From NCBI GenBank assembly GCA_910574635.1, contig CAJTCG010000019.1, forward strand, positions 1 to 62,737: DNA of 62,737 nt. Reading direction: 5' to 3'. Origin of the DNA: Oscillospiraceae bacterium (GTDB taxonomy: Bacteria; Bacillota; Clostridia; Oscillospirales; Oscillospiraceae). The notes below the pieces were generated by a model. That model was given only the letters and a program-made list of their open reading frames with translations. It had not been told where the DNA came from and did no database searches. This document shows, in pieces, positions 26,843 to 34,412 of this stretch. The translations under genes and the position numbers were made by a program. The stretch's first letter is position 1. Every line of letters begins with the position of its first letter.

Positions 26843-26896
26843 GCATCATAGGAAGAAACGAACGGCATTGAATTTGCTTTGAGATGTGTGCTATCC

Positions 26897-26925
26897 TTGC
26901 AGAGCAAACATCGAAGCAGTATAAT
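26897..26925 (+). promoter_or_regulatory. vanRS promoter
   Basis: TTGCAG (26897-26902) and TATAAT (26920-26925) are separated by 17 bases, about 120 bases before vanR. No clear TTAGGA repeats lie here, which suggests separate, perhaps constitutive, expression of the regulators. Confidence 0.6.
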
Positions 26926-27045
26926 ATAGTTGCAAACAACCTGATGTTAAGAAATCCAGTGGAACCCATCAGCCCACAAAACAGAGAACTCAAAAAATGT
27001 TTGATAGAATGTCTTTGACTACGGTTATAGAAAAGAGGTCACCCA

Positions 27046-27753
27046 ATGCCCGACAAAATTTTAGTAGTTGATGATGAACCGGAAATTTCTGATTTGGTGG
27101 AATTATATCTCCAAAACGAGAATTACGAGGTCTTTAAGTTTTACTCGGCTAAGGATGCCCTTGCCTGCATTGAATCCACTGAGCTTGATTTAGCCATTCT
27201 GGATATTATGCTGCCGGAGGTGAACGGCTTTGCCCTCTGCCAGAAAATCAGGGAGCGGCATACTTATCCTGTCATCATGTTGACAGCCAAGGACGCGGAA
27301 ACCGACAAAATCACCGGCCTGACCCTGGGAGCGGATGATTATGTCACAAAGCCTTTTCGCCCTTTGGAATTGGTAGCGCGGGTAAAGGCCCAGCTCCGGC
27401 GGTATAAACGATATAACCCCGCCCAGACTTCCGGCCAGGAACAAGCATCCGATTTGCTCCTGCACTCTGGCCTGGAAATGAATACGGGTACTCATGCTTG
27501 CTTTTTGAATGGGAAGCCGCTTTCCCTGACCCCAACCGAATTTTCTATTTTACGCATTTTATTGGAACGCAAAGGAAAGGTTGTCAGCTCCGAGGAGCTG
27601 TTTCACGAAATTTGGAAGGACGAGTATTACAGCAAAAGCAACAATACAATCACCGTTCATATCCGGCATTTGCGTGAGAAGCTGGGCGATACCATAGACA
27701 GTCCAAAATATATTACAACAATATGGGGAGTGGGGTATAAAATTGAAACGTAA
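27046..27753 (+). CDS. vanR: VanR response regulator
   Basis: This 235-residue OmpR-family regulator has the acidic pair in VDDEPE, the phospho-acceptor Asp in LDLAILDIMLP (about residue 52) and the Lys in KPFRPLELVARVK. A winged-helix C-terminal domain (about 135-235) ends IWGVGYKIET. The KPFRPLELVARVKAQLRRY segment is typical of VanR. It is co-transcribed with vanS, which overlaps it by 11 bases. Its likely targets are the 11-bp repeats at 25941 and 28882-28920. Confidence 0.9.
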   Translation: MPDKILVVDDEPEISDLVELYLQNENYEVFKFYSAKDALACIESTELDLAILDIMLPEVNGFALCQKIRERHTYPVIMLTAKDAETDKITGLTLGADDYVTKPFRPLELVARVKAQLRRYKRYNPAQTSGQEQASDLLLHSGLEMNTGTHACFLNGKPLSLTPTEFSILRILLERKGKVVSSEELFHEIWKDEYYSKSNNTITVHIRHLREKLGDTIDSPKYITTIWGVGYKIET

Positions 27754-28885
27754 ATTACGAAAAATTCCTTATCTGATTGTCTTAATCTTAATCAGTATTG
27801 CGGCTTGCATAGTACTTTATTTCCTTGTTGATAAAGTATGGAACGGCAGCTTTGTGGACTGGTTTGAGTGGAACTTCATGCAGACACGCAACGCTTATCT
27901 TCCAGAGGCTGGACAAGAAGCGATTATCCGCGAGCCAATGTGGTGGAAGGTGAAGCGTCTGGTGCTTGGGGCCGTAATTGGGACTGTTGCAATAGGAATT
28001 ATCATTGGCTTTTTTGCGTCATATTTTCATGCTAAAGCAGAAAAACGAAAATCTGTAACCAACATCGGCAAGATGCTCCGAGACTATATGAAACAAGAGA
28101 GTGAAAGTTCTGATATGTTTCCGCAAGAGTACGCAGAAATCGCCGCGCAGATGGCAGAAATCAGGACAGCCATGCTCCGCAGCGAACAGGCCCTCCGAAA
28201 TGAGGCCGCGCAGAAGAATGACTTGGTAACATATCTGGCTCACGACTTGAAAACGCCCTTAACCTCCGTTATTGGCTATTTAAGTCTACTGGACGAAGCG
28301 CCCGATATGCCGCCAGAGCAGAAAGCAAAATATACCCATATTGCGTTGGACAAGGCAAACCGCCTGGAACGGTTGGTAAACGAGTTTTTTGAAATCACCC
28401 GGTATAATTTGCAGCAAATCACGCTGGAGCAAGAGCAGATTGACCTTTACTATATGCTGGTGCAGATGGTGGACGAATTTTACCCCATCCTGTCCGCAAA
28501 AGGAAATACCGCTGTTCTTCATGCTGATGAAGATTTGAGCGTCTGCGGCGATCCGATGAAGCTGGCCCGTGTATTCAATAACATTTTGAAAAATGCGGCG
28601 GCATATAGCTTTCCAAATTCTGAAATCATTATCTCCGCCGAAAAGAAGGACAAGCAAATGGTGATCTCCTTTGAAAACCAGGGGCCGACAATCCCGGAGG
28701 AAAAGCTGTCCATGATATTTGAGCGTTTCTATCGGATGGACGAGGCCCGCGGCTCCAACGCGGGCGGGGCCGGACTTGGGCTTGCGATTGCAAAGGAGAT
28801 CGTCACACTCCATCATGGAACGATCACAGCCGAAAGCCATGAAAATGCAACGGTATTTACCGTATCGCTGCCTATCACTAATTAG
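27743..28885 (+). CDS. vanS: VanS sensor histidine kinase
   Basis: This 380-residue protein has two transmembrane helices (about 9-28 and 75-98) flanking a short external loop of about 45 residues, a coiled linker, and an H-box HDLKTPLTSVIGYLS (His near 166). An ATPase region follows with N (FNNILKNAAAY), G1 and GLGLAIAKEIV. The short sensor loop is as in VanS of VanG/VanB type. The TTG start overlaps the end of vanR. It phosphorylates VanR when glycopeptide or cell-wall damage is sensed. Confidence 0.9.
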   Translation: MKRKLRKIPYLIVLILISIAACIVLYFLVDKVWNGSFVDWFEWNFMQTRNAYLPEAGQEAIIREPMWWKVKRLVLGAVIGTVAIGIIIGFFASYFHAKAEKRKSVTNIGKMLRDYMKQESESSDMFPQEYAEIAAQMAEIRTAMLRSEQALRNEAAQKNDLVTYLAHDLKTPLTSVIGYLSLLDEAPDMPPEQKAKYTHIALDKANRLERLVNEFFEITRYNLQQITLEQEQIDLYYMLVQMVDEFYPILSAKGNTAVLHADEDLSVCGDPMKLARVFNNILKNAAAYSFPNSEIIISAEKKDKQMVISFENQGPTIPEEKLSMIFERFYRMDEARGSNAGGAGLGLAIAKEIVTLHHGTITAESHENATVFTVSLPITN

Positions 28886-28968
28886 GAAAACATCAATCTC
28901 CTGTTAGGATTTTCTTAGGAAACCAACAATAAAATATTAAAGCATGATCCGATTGCTCTTGATATGAT
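28882..28968 (+). promoter_or_regulatory. VanR-like repeats and resistance-operon promoter
   Basis: Perfect TTAGGA half-sites lie at 28882, 28904 and 28915, all in an 11-base register (22 and 11 bases apart). A TATGAT -10 candidate (28963-28968) lies 59 bases after the 28904 half-site, as in the 26079 promoter. The first half-site overlaps the vanS stop codon. Confidence 0.55.
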
Positions 28969-28995
28969 TTTCATACCGAGGGCAATCGGATTTTT
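28947..28995 (+). terminator. Hairpin after vanS with the operon promoter in its loop
   Basis: ATCCGATTGC (28947-28956) pairs perfectly with GCAATCGGAT (28982-28991), followed by TTTT. The candidate -10 box of the next operon lies inside the loop. It could stop vanS read-through while leaving transcripts started inside the loop untouched. Confidence 0.6.
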
Positions 28996-29015
28996 ACATT
29001 CAAAGAAGGTACGAT

Positions 29016-30062
29016 ATGAAAAAACTCAATATAGCGGTCATATTTGGCGGCTGTTCCCCGGAATACAGTGTTTCGCTGGAATCAGCCCACGCGGTTATCA
29101 CGCACATGGATCGGACAAAGTATTCCCCTGTGCTGGTGGGCATTTCCCCCAAAGGGAATTGGCTCCATTTCACCGGCGCGGTGGAGAAAATCAAGCAGGA
29201 TACCTGGAACAACCCTGACGACTGCGCCCCGGCCCTGGTATCTCCTGACCGGGACGCCCCTGGGCTTTTGGTTCAGACAACTGCTGGCGTGGAGAAGATT
29301 TCTTTAGACGCCGCTTTCCCTGTTCTGCATGGACGCAACGGCGAGGACGGGACGGTGCAGGGGCTTTTTGAATTGGCGGGTATTCCGCTGGTGGGGTGTG
29401 GTGTGCTGGCCTCGGCGCTGTGCATGGACAAAGACCGGGCGCACAAGTTGGCACAGGCCGCTGGCATCACGATACCTTTCTCCACTGTACTGACAAAGAA
29501 AGCCAGAAAGGATGCTTTCGCTCATGCTGAAAAGCTGGGGTATCCGCTGTTTGTAAAACCTGTCCGGGCTGGTTCCTCCTACGGCATCACAAGGGTTGCG
29601 GAACGCGGCGAACTGTCTGCGGCTATGGAGCTGGCCTTTGAATATGATGACCACATCATTTTGGAAGAAGCGATCTCCGGCTTTGAAGTCGGGTGCGCCG
29701 TTTTGGGGAATGACACCTTAACGGTTGGGGAACTGGACGAGATTGAACTGGCGGATGGCTTCTTTGATTTTACAGAGAAGTACACGCTGAAAACCTCCGC
29801 AATCCATGTCCCGGCCCGCATTTCCCCTGCAAAAACGGCAGAGATGAAAGAAGCCGCCCAGCGAATTTACAAGGCCCTTGGGTGTCAGGGATTTGCGAGG
29901 GTGGATATGTTTTTGGACAAGGCTGGCAGGGTGGTTTTTAACGAGGTCAATACCGTCCCTGGATTTACCGCCCACAGCCGCTATCCCAGCATGATGAAAG
30001 CGGTTGGAATGTCTTTTGAACAGGTCATTTCCAACGTGATCGAATTGGCGGTGAGCGGATGA
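29016..30062 (+). CDS. vanG: VanG-type D-alanine--D-serine ligase
   Basis: This 348-residue ATP-grasp ligase aligns with VanG: AVIFGGCSPEYSVSLESA at the N-terminus, HGRNGEDGTVQGLFELAG, SALCMDKDRAHKL, KPVRAGSSYGITRV, the omega-loop EKYTLKTSAIHVPAR, and a C-terminal NEVNTVPGFTAHSRYP. The EKY omega-loop (in place of the Lys-Tyr type of ordinary Ddl) marks D-Ala-D-Ser/D-Lac enzymes, and overall it is closest to the D-Ala-D-Ser group. The product would make D-Ala-D-Ser-ended precursors with low vancomycin affinity. It is the first of four genes joined by four-base ATGA overlaps. Confidence 0.9.
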   Translation: MKKLNIAVIFGGCSPEYSVSLESAHAVITHMDRTKYSPVLVGISPKGNWLHFTGAVEKIKQDTWNNPDDCAPALVSPDRDAPGLLVQTTAGVEKISLDAAFPVLHGRNGEDGTVQGLFELAGIPLVGCGVLASALCMDKDRAHKLAQAAGITIPFSTVLTKKARKDAFAHAEKLGYPLFVKPVRAGSSYGITRVAERGELSAAMELAFEYDDHIILEEAISGFEVGCAVLGNDTLTVGELDEIELADGFFDFTEKYTLKTSAIHVPARISPAKTAEMKEAAQRIYKALGCQGFARVDMFLDKAGRVVFNEVNTVPGFTAHSRYPSMMKAVGMSFEQVISNVIELAVSG

Positions 30063-30595
30063 ACAGCTTGATTTTGGTCAACAGCCAACACGCATATTCG
30101 CCGGACAGCAAGCAAGACCTGATTCCTGTCCATGACGATTACTCCGATATTCTGCTGGAACGGGAGGCGGTTTGCGCCCTGTCCCGCATCATGGAGCAGT
30201 TGGGCGGATGGGAATTTATCGTTCCTGTCAGCGGCTGGCGCTCCTTGGAGGAACAGCTTGAAATCTATGCAAAATCGCTCCAGGAGAACGGCCCGGAGTT
30301 TACAGCAAAGTTTGTAGCCATGCCCGGACACAGTGAGCATCAAACGGGGCTGGCAATCGACCTGGGGCTGCGTCAGCCGGACATTGACTTCATCCGTCCG
30401 GCTTTTCCCTATGAGGGCATCTGCCAAAAGTTTCGGGAACTGGCCCCAGCTTTCGGTTTTATTGAACGCTACCCGGCGGGGAAAGAGCATATTACCGGCA
30501 TCGCTCATGAACCGTGGCATTTCCGCTATGTTGGTATGCCCCATTCAGAGATCATGACCTTTAAGGGGCTGACATTGGAGGAATATCTGGCATGA
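30059..30595 (+). CDS. vanXY: VanXY-type D,D-dipeptidase/carboxypeptidase
   Basis: This 178-residue M15B peptidase has the zinc motif SEHQTGLAIDLG (His and Asp ligands, about residue 99) and EPWHFRYVG (catalytic Glu and third ligand His, about 157). It is short, as in VanXY, and has no signal peptide, so it acts in the cytoplasm to remove D-Ala-D-Ala and D-Ala-ended precursors. It overlaps the ligase stop and the next gene by four bases each. Confidence 0.9.
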   Translation: MNSLILVNSQHAYSPDSKQDLIPVHDDYSDILLEREAVCALSRIMEQLGGWEFIVPVSGWRSLEEQLEIYAKSLQENGPEFTAKFVAMPGHSEHQTGLAIDLGLRQPDIDFIRPAFPYEGICQKFRELAPAFGFIERYPAGKEHITGIAHEPWHFRYVGMPHSEIMTFKGLTLEEYLA

Positions 30596-31062
30596 AGATA
30601 CAGGCGGCGCTGATCCATTGGTCGAGAGGCGAGAACCTAGGACTGTACTGGAAATTCTTTTGGTGGAGAAAACAGTGTTCAGTGCGTATTGTCCGGGATA
30701 TGTTGACCTTCTTCTTGAACCGAATGGCCCACCGGCATGGCGGCTACATTGGGAACGGAGCCAAGTTTGACAGTAAGCCCATTCTGCCTCATGGACTTCA
30801 TGGCGTCTATATTTCCCGTTACGCCCATATCGGGGCTGATTGCTGGATTTATCAGAATGTCACCATTGGCTCGGTTGACAGGAAAGCCCCGCAGATTGGA
30901 GATCACTGTTTGATTGGAGCTGGCGCAGTTGTTATCGGTGGCATCAAAATTGGTGATTATGTAAAAATTGGAGCTGGTGCGGTGGTCTGTACGGATGTGC
31001 CGAGCCATTCAACCGTAGTGTCTCAACCTTCAAGAATCATTGTCAGGGGGGCCGGAGCATGA
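30592..31062 (+). CDS. Serine acetyltransferase-like hexapeptide protein in the van operon
   Basis: This 156-residue left-handed beta-helix protein has hexapeptide turns (YIGNGAKF, HIGADCWIYQNVTIG, IGDHCLIGAGAVVIGGIKIGD) and ends VPSHSTVVSQPSRII, like CysE-type acetyltransferases. HGLHGVYIS may supply the catalytic His, but the loop after VTIG reads SVDRKAPQIGD and lacks the second CysE His (GDRHP), so the acceptor could differ from L-serine. It overlaps vanXY and the racemase by four bases each, so it belongs to the resistance operon. In other VanG/VanC operons this place is normally taken by the membrane half of VanT. A role in handling serine is inferred, not shown. Confidence 0.75.
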   Translation: MKIQAALIHWSRGENLGLYWKFFWWRKQCSVRIVRDMLTFFLNRMAHRHGGYIGNGAKFDSKPILPHGLHGVYISRYAHIGADCWIYQNVTIGSVDRKAPQIGDHCLIGAGAVVIGGIKIGDYVKIGAGAVVCTDVPSHSTVVSQPSRIIVRGAGA

Positions 31063-32195
31063 CGGAGTTTTATCAGGGCCGCACCTGGATTGAATTGAGC
31101 CGGACCGCTCTGCGGCATAACGTGGAACAGCTTCAAACTCTGCTACCTCCAAACTGCGCGTTAATGCCTGCGGTCAAGGCAAATGCCTATGGACATGGCG
31201 CTGTTTTGATTGCCAGAGAACTCAATACCCTGGGTGTAAATGCCTTTTGCGTTGCCACTGTTTTTGAGGGGATAGAGCTACGGCAAGGCGGAGTTGCAGG
31301 GGAAATCCTGATACTCGGATATACGCATCCCCAATATGTCTCGCTCCTTGTTCAATATCATCTGACACAGACTATTTTGGACTATCCCTATGCGTTAGAG
31401 CTGAACGCCTGCGGCCAGATCATCAACGTCCATATCAAATTGAACACCGGGATGCACCGGCTGGGGGAGAATTGCGAAAATCTGGATAAAATTCAGCGGA
31501 TATTTGCTTGCCAGTTTCTTCACATAGAGGGAGTTTATACCCATTTATATGAAGATGATCTTTCCCTGCCATCAAACAGAGAAGCCGCCCTAACGCAAGG
31601 CAGAGCCTTTTATCAGGCGATAAACCGCCTAAAACACATTGGCTGTCAAATCCCCAAGGTCCACATTCTTGCCAGCAGCGGCCTGCTCCATTGTTCTGAA
31701 ATCGGTGGTGACTACGCACGAGCCGGGATTGCGCTCTACGGCCAGTTGAGTACAACCGATGAATGGAAGAAAGCCGGTGTTGTGTTGAAATCAGTCCTCT
31801 CGCTGAAAGCCCGAATAACCTTGATAAGAGAGATTGCACAGGGAGAGGGTGCTGGGTACGGGCATCAATTTCAAGCAAAACGAAATACAAAAATTGCGGT
31901 CGCCGCCATTGGGTACGGAGACGGAATACCCCGTTGCTTATCCAATGGCGTCGGAGCCGCATTAGTCCAAGGGTATGTAGCGCCGATTGTGGGACGTATT
32001 TGCATGGATCAGACCTTGCTGGATGTGACGGATATTCCATCCGTTGTTTCTGGAGATACTGCGGTGTTTATCGGAGCATCCGGGGAGCGGGAGATTACGG
32101 CCTGCGATGTTGCGGAACAGGCCGGGACAATCTCAAATGAAATATTGAGCTGTTTGGGCAGACGATTGGATCGAGAGTGGGCAACTATGGCTTAA
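31059..32195 (+). CDS. vanT: VanT-like serine/alanine racemase without membrane domain
   Basis: This 378-residue PLP racemase has the Schiff-base Lys in MPAVKANAYGHG (about residue 38) and the second catalytic Tyr in GEGAGYGHQF (about 267). It resembles the C-terminal racemase domain of VanT, which converts L-Ser to D-Ser for the ligase. Canonical VanT adds about 10 N-terminal membrane helices for serine uptake; here the protein begins directly with the barrel (TWIELSRTALRHNVEQL). A true alanine racemase is the alternative, but its place in a coupled van operon favours D-Ser supply. Confidence 0.85.
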   Translation: MTEFYQGRTWIELSRTALRHNVEQLQTLLPPNCALMPAVKANAYGHGAVLIARELNTLGVNAFCVATVFEGIELRQGGVAGEILILGYTHPQYVSLLVQYHLTQTILDYPYALELNACGQIINVHIKLNTGMHRLGENCENLDKIQRIFACQFLHIEGVYTHLYEDDLSLPSNREAALTQGRAFYQAINRLKHIGCQIPKVHILASSGLLHCSEIGGDYARAGIALYGQLSTTDEWKKAGVVLKSVLSLKARITLIREIAQGEGAGYGHQFQAKRNTKIAVAAIGYGDGIPRCLSNGVGAALVQGYVAPIVGRICMDQTLLDVTDIPSVVSGDTAVFIGASGEREITACDVAEQAGTISNEILSCLGRRLDREWATMA

Positions 32196-32203
32196 TCCGA
32201 TAC

Positions 32204-32566
32204 CTACATACGGTCTACAATGTTCGTCTCTCCTATGTTTATCAGCTCATTTGCCATAGCGCGTACAGCGGCCAGGACCAGCCGCCGCCCCTGTTCCGGG
32301 CAAGCCCGGTAAAGCCCAGCGATCTCCTGGATTTCGCGCTCAAACTGTTCATCTGCCGGATTGAAGATTGCATCAAAGGAAGTGCCAAGTGCCGTTATAA
32401 TCGTATAAAGCACCTCGAATGACGGATTTGCTTCTCCCTTTTCGATTCCGGCGATGTGGCGAGTAGAGAGCTTTGTCAACTCCGCCAATCGTTCCTGTGT
32501 GTATCCTCGTTCCTTTCGGATCGCCCTTAACCGCGCTCCACCCTTTACTAAGACATCATTCGGCAT
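32204..32566 (-). CDS. Xre-family regulator convergent to the van operon
   Basis: This 120-residue protein has an N-terminal helix-turn-helix (LRAIRKERGYTQERLAELTKLSTRHIAGIEKGEANPS) and a C-terminal helical part. Its stop is nine bases from the racemase stop. VanG clusters can carry an Xre activator (VanU), but this protein is longer and on the other strand, so equivalence is not claimed. It may regulate its own cargo or the sigma module nearby. Confidence 0.75.
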   Translation of the reverse strand: MPNDVLVKGGARLRAIRKERGYTQERLAELTKLSTRHIAGIEKGEANPSFEVLYTIITALGTSFDAIFNPADEQFEREIQEIAGLYRACPEQGRRLVLAAVRAMANELINIGETNIVDRM

Positions 32567-32737
32567 AATTCTTCACCTCTACTGTATTGTATAGTTCGGA
32601 AAGCGCAAAATGAATCCCTATACACTTCCGACTATTAAGCAATATATTTCCGATTCTTGCCGAACTTTTCAAGAAAAAACGATTCCGGGAGGCTGTCAAA
32701 AAAACGGCAGCTTTGCGGAACGCTTTCGCGCGCTCAA

Positions 32738-32779
32738 ACACCATAGCCGCCGTTTAAGGAGAATGGCTATGGTGTTTTT
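32738..32779 (+). terminator. Intrinsic terminator
   Basis: ACACCATAGCC and GGCTATGGTGT form an 11-bp perfect stem followed by TTTTGTTTT. It can end transcription coming from the van operon. Confidence 0.75.
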
Positions 32780-32911
32780 GTTTTATAGGAGTGAGCTGTT
32801 CTGGCCGCTCCTAATAGGTGATCTGTTAAAAAAAGCCTTGTGGCGGCTATGCCTCATTCTACTTATCAATCAGAACCACAGCGGCATATAAACAAGAATT
32901 ATTATTCTGAA

Positions 32912-32962
32912 ACACGGCAGAGGGCCGGGTACTCAATGGAAGTACCCGGCCCTCTGCCGTGT
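32912..32962. repeat. 22-bp perfect inverted repeat
   Basis: Two perfect 22-base arms (beginning ACACGGCAGAGGG and ending CCCTCTGCCGTGT) flank a 7-base loop. There is no T-run on either side, so a simple terminator is less likely. It lies 107 bases before the sigma gene. Confidence 0.8.
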
Positions 32963-33069
32963 CGAATCTTAGGAAAAAAAGTCAGCCCCTGCGGGTGCCG
33001 CAGCCCGCCGCCTCCGTTTCGATGTGCCACCCCATCAACGCCATCAACAAATAAAACGGAGGAAACAAA

Positions 33070-33555
33070 ATGTTTGACCCCAAAAGCGATTATGCGCTGA
33101 ACAAGAAAGACCCGGACGCCATTGTTTACATAGACGCCGCTGGAACGCTGACACGGCTCACTCTGGCGGATTTCTCCAGCCTGGAGGAATTTCAACGGTG
33201 GAAAGCATGGTCTGACGAGAGTTACCACCAGGTTGAGAACGCAGCCATCGCGCTCTCCAAGCGTACTTTGTCCCTGCATGGCCTGTCTGAAAAGGCTACC
33301 GCTGTCCAATCGCCGGAGGACACGCTGATGGAGGCCCTAAAACAGCAAGAGCGCGAAGAAATGCGCCGCCTGCTCATGGAGGGGCTTGATAACTGCCTGA
33401 CCTCAGCCCAGCGCCGCCGTCTTTGGCTGTATTTTGTAGACGGCCTGACAGTGCGGCAGATTGCAGAGGCCGAGGGTGTTCAGCATCCAAGCATTGTTGA
33501 GTGTTTGGCGGCTGCAAAGAAAAAACTTTTGGAATATTTGAAAAGAATGGTCTGA
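33070..33555 (+). CDS. Sigma-70 region 4-like regulator of the recombination module
   Basis: This 161-residue protein ends with a helix-turn-helix (LTSAQRRRLWLYFVDGLTVRQIAEAEGVQHPSIVECLAAAKKKL) like region 4 of sigma-70 factors. The N-terminal half shows no region 2. The same gene type (39164-39583) lies before the same conserved non-coding region and tnpW in element 2. The start follows a good GGAGG. It probably controls excision genes. Confidence 0.8.
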   Translation: MFDPKSDYALNKKDPDAIVYIDAAGTLTRLTLADFSSLEEFQRWKAWSDESYHQVENAAIALSKRTLSLHGLSEKATAVQSPEDTLMEALKQQEREEMRRLLMEGLDNCLTSAQRRRLWLYFVDGLTVRQIAEAEGVQHPSIVECLAAAKKKLLEYLKRMV

Positions 33556-33627
33556 TCTCCCTACCAAAACCCCGTTTTGAGGACGGTAGGTGAAGGACGC
33601 ATTTTCTCTCACCTTCACTCGTACATC

Positions 33628-33936
33628 GAAAATTGAATACACGGTATTGCAAGCACAAAACCCGCGTACCAGCGGCACAGGACACGCCGCCAAGACCGCC
33701 AGCTTTCGGAGGTGATGGACAAGCTGGCCGAGCGATCAACGTAAGTCCTGGACCCGGTTTGGCACACCGGGCGCGATGACTGCGCGGGGGATAATGACAC
33801 TTGCTCACGCCCGTCCACAGACTTGAGACGGAACCCTGCGGCACACGTTCGGAACGATGCTGCGGAGTTATGACAGCCCCGCCAGGGGCGGCTTGCAATA
33901 TCCCCTTTCGCCGGGGGTGCGTGGCAAATACGGTGA
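33628..33936 (+). ncRNA. Conserved non-coding region between sigma and tnpW, copy 1
   Basis: This stretch matches the minus strand of 38681-39103 in element 2 in long blocks: TGAATACACRGTATT, GCACAAAACCCG, CGAGCGATCAACG, GCGCGGGGGATAATGA, ACTTGCTCACGCCC, GAGYTATGACAGCC and GCGTGGCAAATAC. Reading frames are not kept between the copies, while bases and block order are. This points to a structured RNA or DNA site and not to a protein. The function is unknown; the location suggests control of tnpW and the recombinase. Confidence 0.6.
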
Positions 33937-34094
33937 AACTGCATCGAAACGGAAATAAACCAGCAGCCGCGCCGGAACTGCGCCGCGATAGTCATGCGGC
34001 ACCGCCAATGTCCGGCGCGGCTGTTTTCTTAACGGAAGTTATCTGCATTTTGCAGTTTAAGCATCGGTCTGTTATCGGACGGAGGTGCGTCAAT

Positions 34095-34271
34095 ATGAAA
34101 GACCAGACCAATCCCAGCATCAACACTTCGTACAAAGAAATTAAGATCGGTAAGACGCTGTACCGAGTGACCAGCGTTTTCACCGGCGAGAAAGACCTGG
34201 GCGAGACCCTGGAGCAGTTGGCGGTCCGCCGCGCTATGGCAGAGCTGACGCCCTGCCACGCTACCACCTAA
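34095..34271 (+). CDS. tnpW: TnpW transposon-encoded small protein
   Basis: This 58-residue protein (YKEIKIGKTLYRVTSVFTG...TLEQLAVRRAMAEL) fits the TnpW family found just before TnpX-type recombinases. The ATG follows GGAGGTGCGTCAAT. A related copy, EYTYQIDKIKFVVTPVYK, lies at 38298-38441 in element 2. The role is not established. Confidence 0.85.
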   Translation: MKDQTNPSINTSYKEIKIGKTLYRVTSVFTGEKDLGETLEQLAVRRAMAELTPCHATT

Positions 34272-34307
34272 ACCATACCCAACATTTCCTCGCGGCTGGC
34301 CGCATCC

Positions 34308-34337
34308 TTGCGCGTCATGCGCTCCCTATTCTATAAT
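34308..34337 (+). promoter_or_regulatory. Candidate recombinase promoter
   Basis: TTGCGC (34308-34313) and TATAAT (34332-34337) are 18 bases apart, 75 bases before the first recombinase gene. The -35 box is weak. Confidence 0.4.
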
Positions 34338-34412
34338 AGGTGCTGCTGGAGCAATCCGGCAGGAGCCATTCGCCGCACAGGGTATGAATCTGGCTGATCG
34401 GGAGGTAAAACA

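Larger units (their letters stand above)
32567..33069. other. Intergenic region between cargo and sigma module
   Basis: This 500-base gap has no supported gene. It contains the promoter region of the Xre gene, a terminator at 32738-32779, a large perfect inverted repeat at 32912-32962 and the GGAGG leader of the sigma gene. Confidence 0.6.

Noticed and set aside
31059..32195. Calling the racemase a truncated pseudogene of vanT
   Set aside because: It has a proper start coupled to the previous gene, both catalytic residues and a normal racemase length, so it is a complete single-domain enzyme.
32204..32566. Calling the Xre gene vanU
   Set aside because: VanU is shorter and lies at the front of the van regulatory genes on the same strand; here the gene is convergent and longer.
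33801..34271. Longer frame upstream of tnpW (156 codons)
   Set aside because: The upstream part lies in the conserved non-coding region and is not kept in frame in the element 2 copy; the good ribosome-binding site is at 34095.
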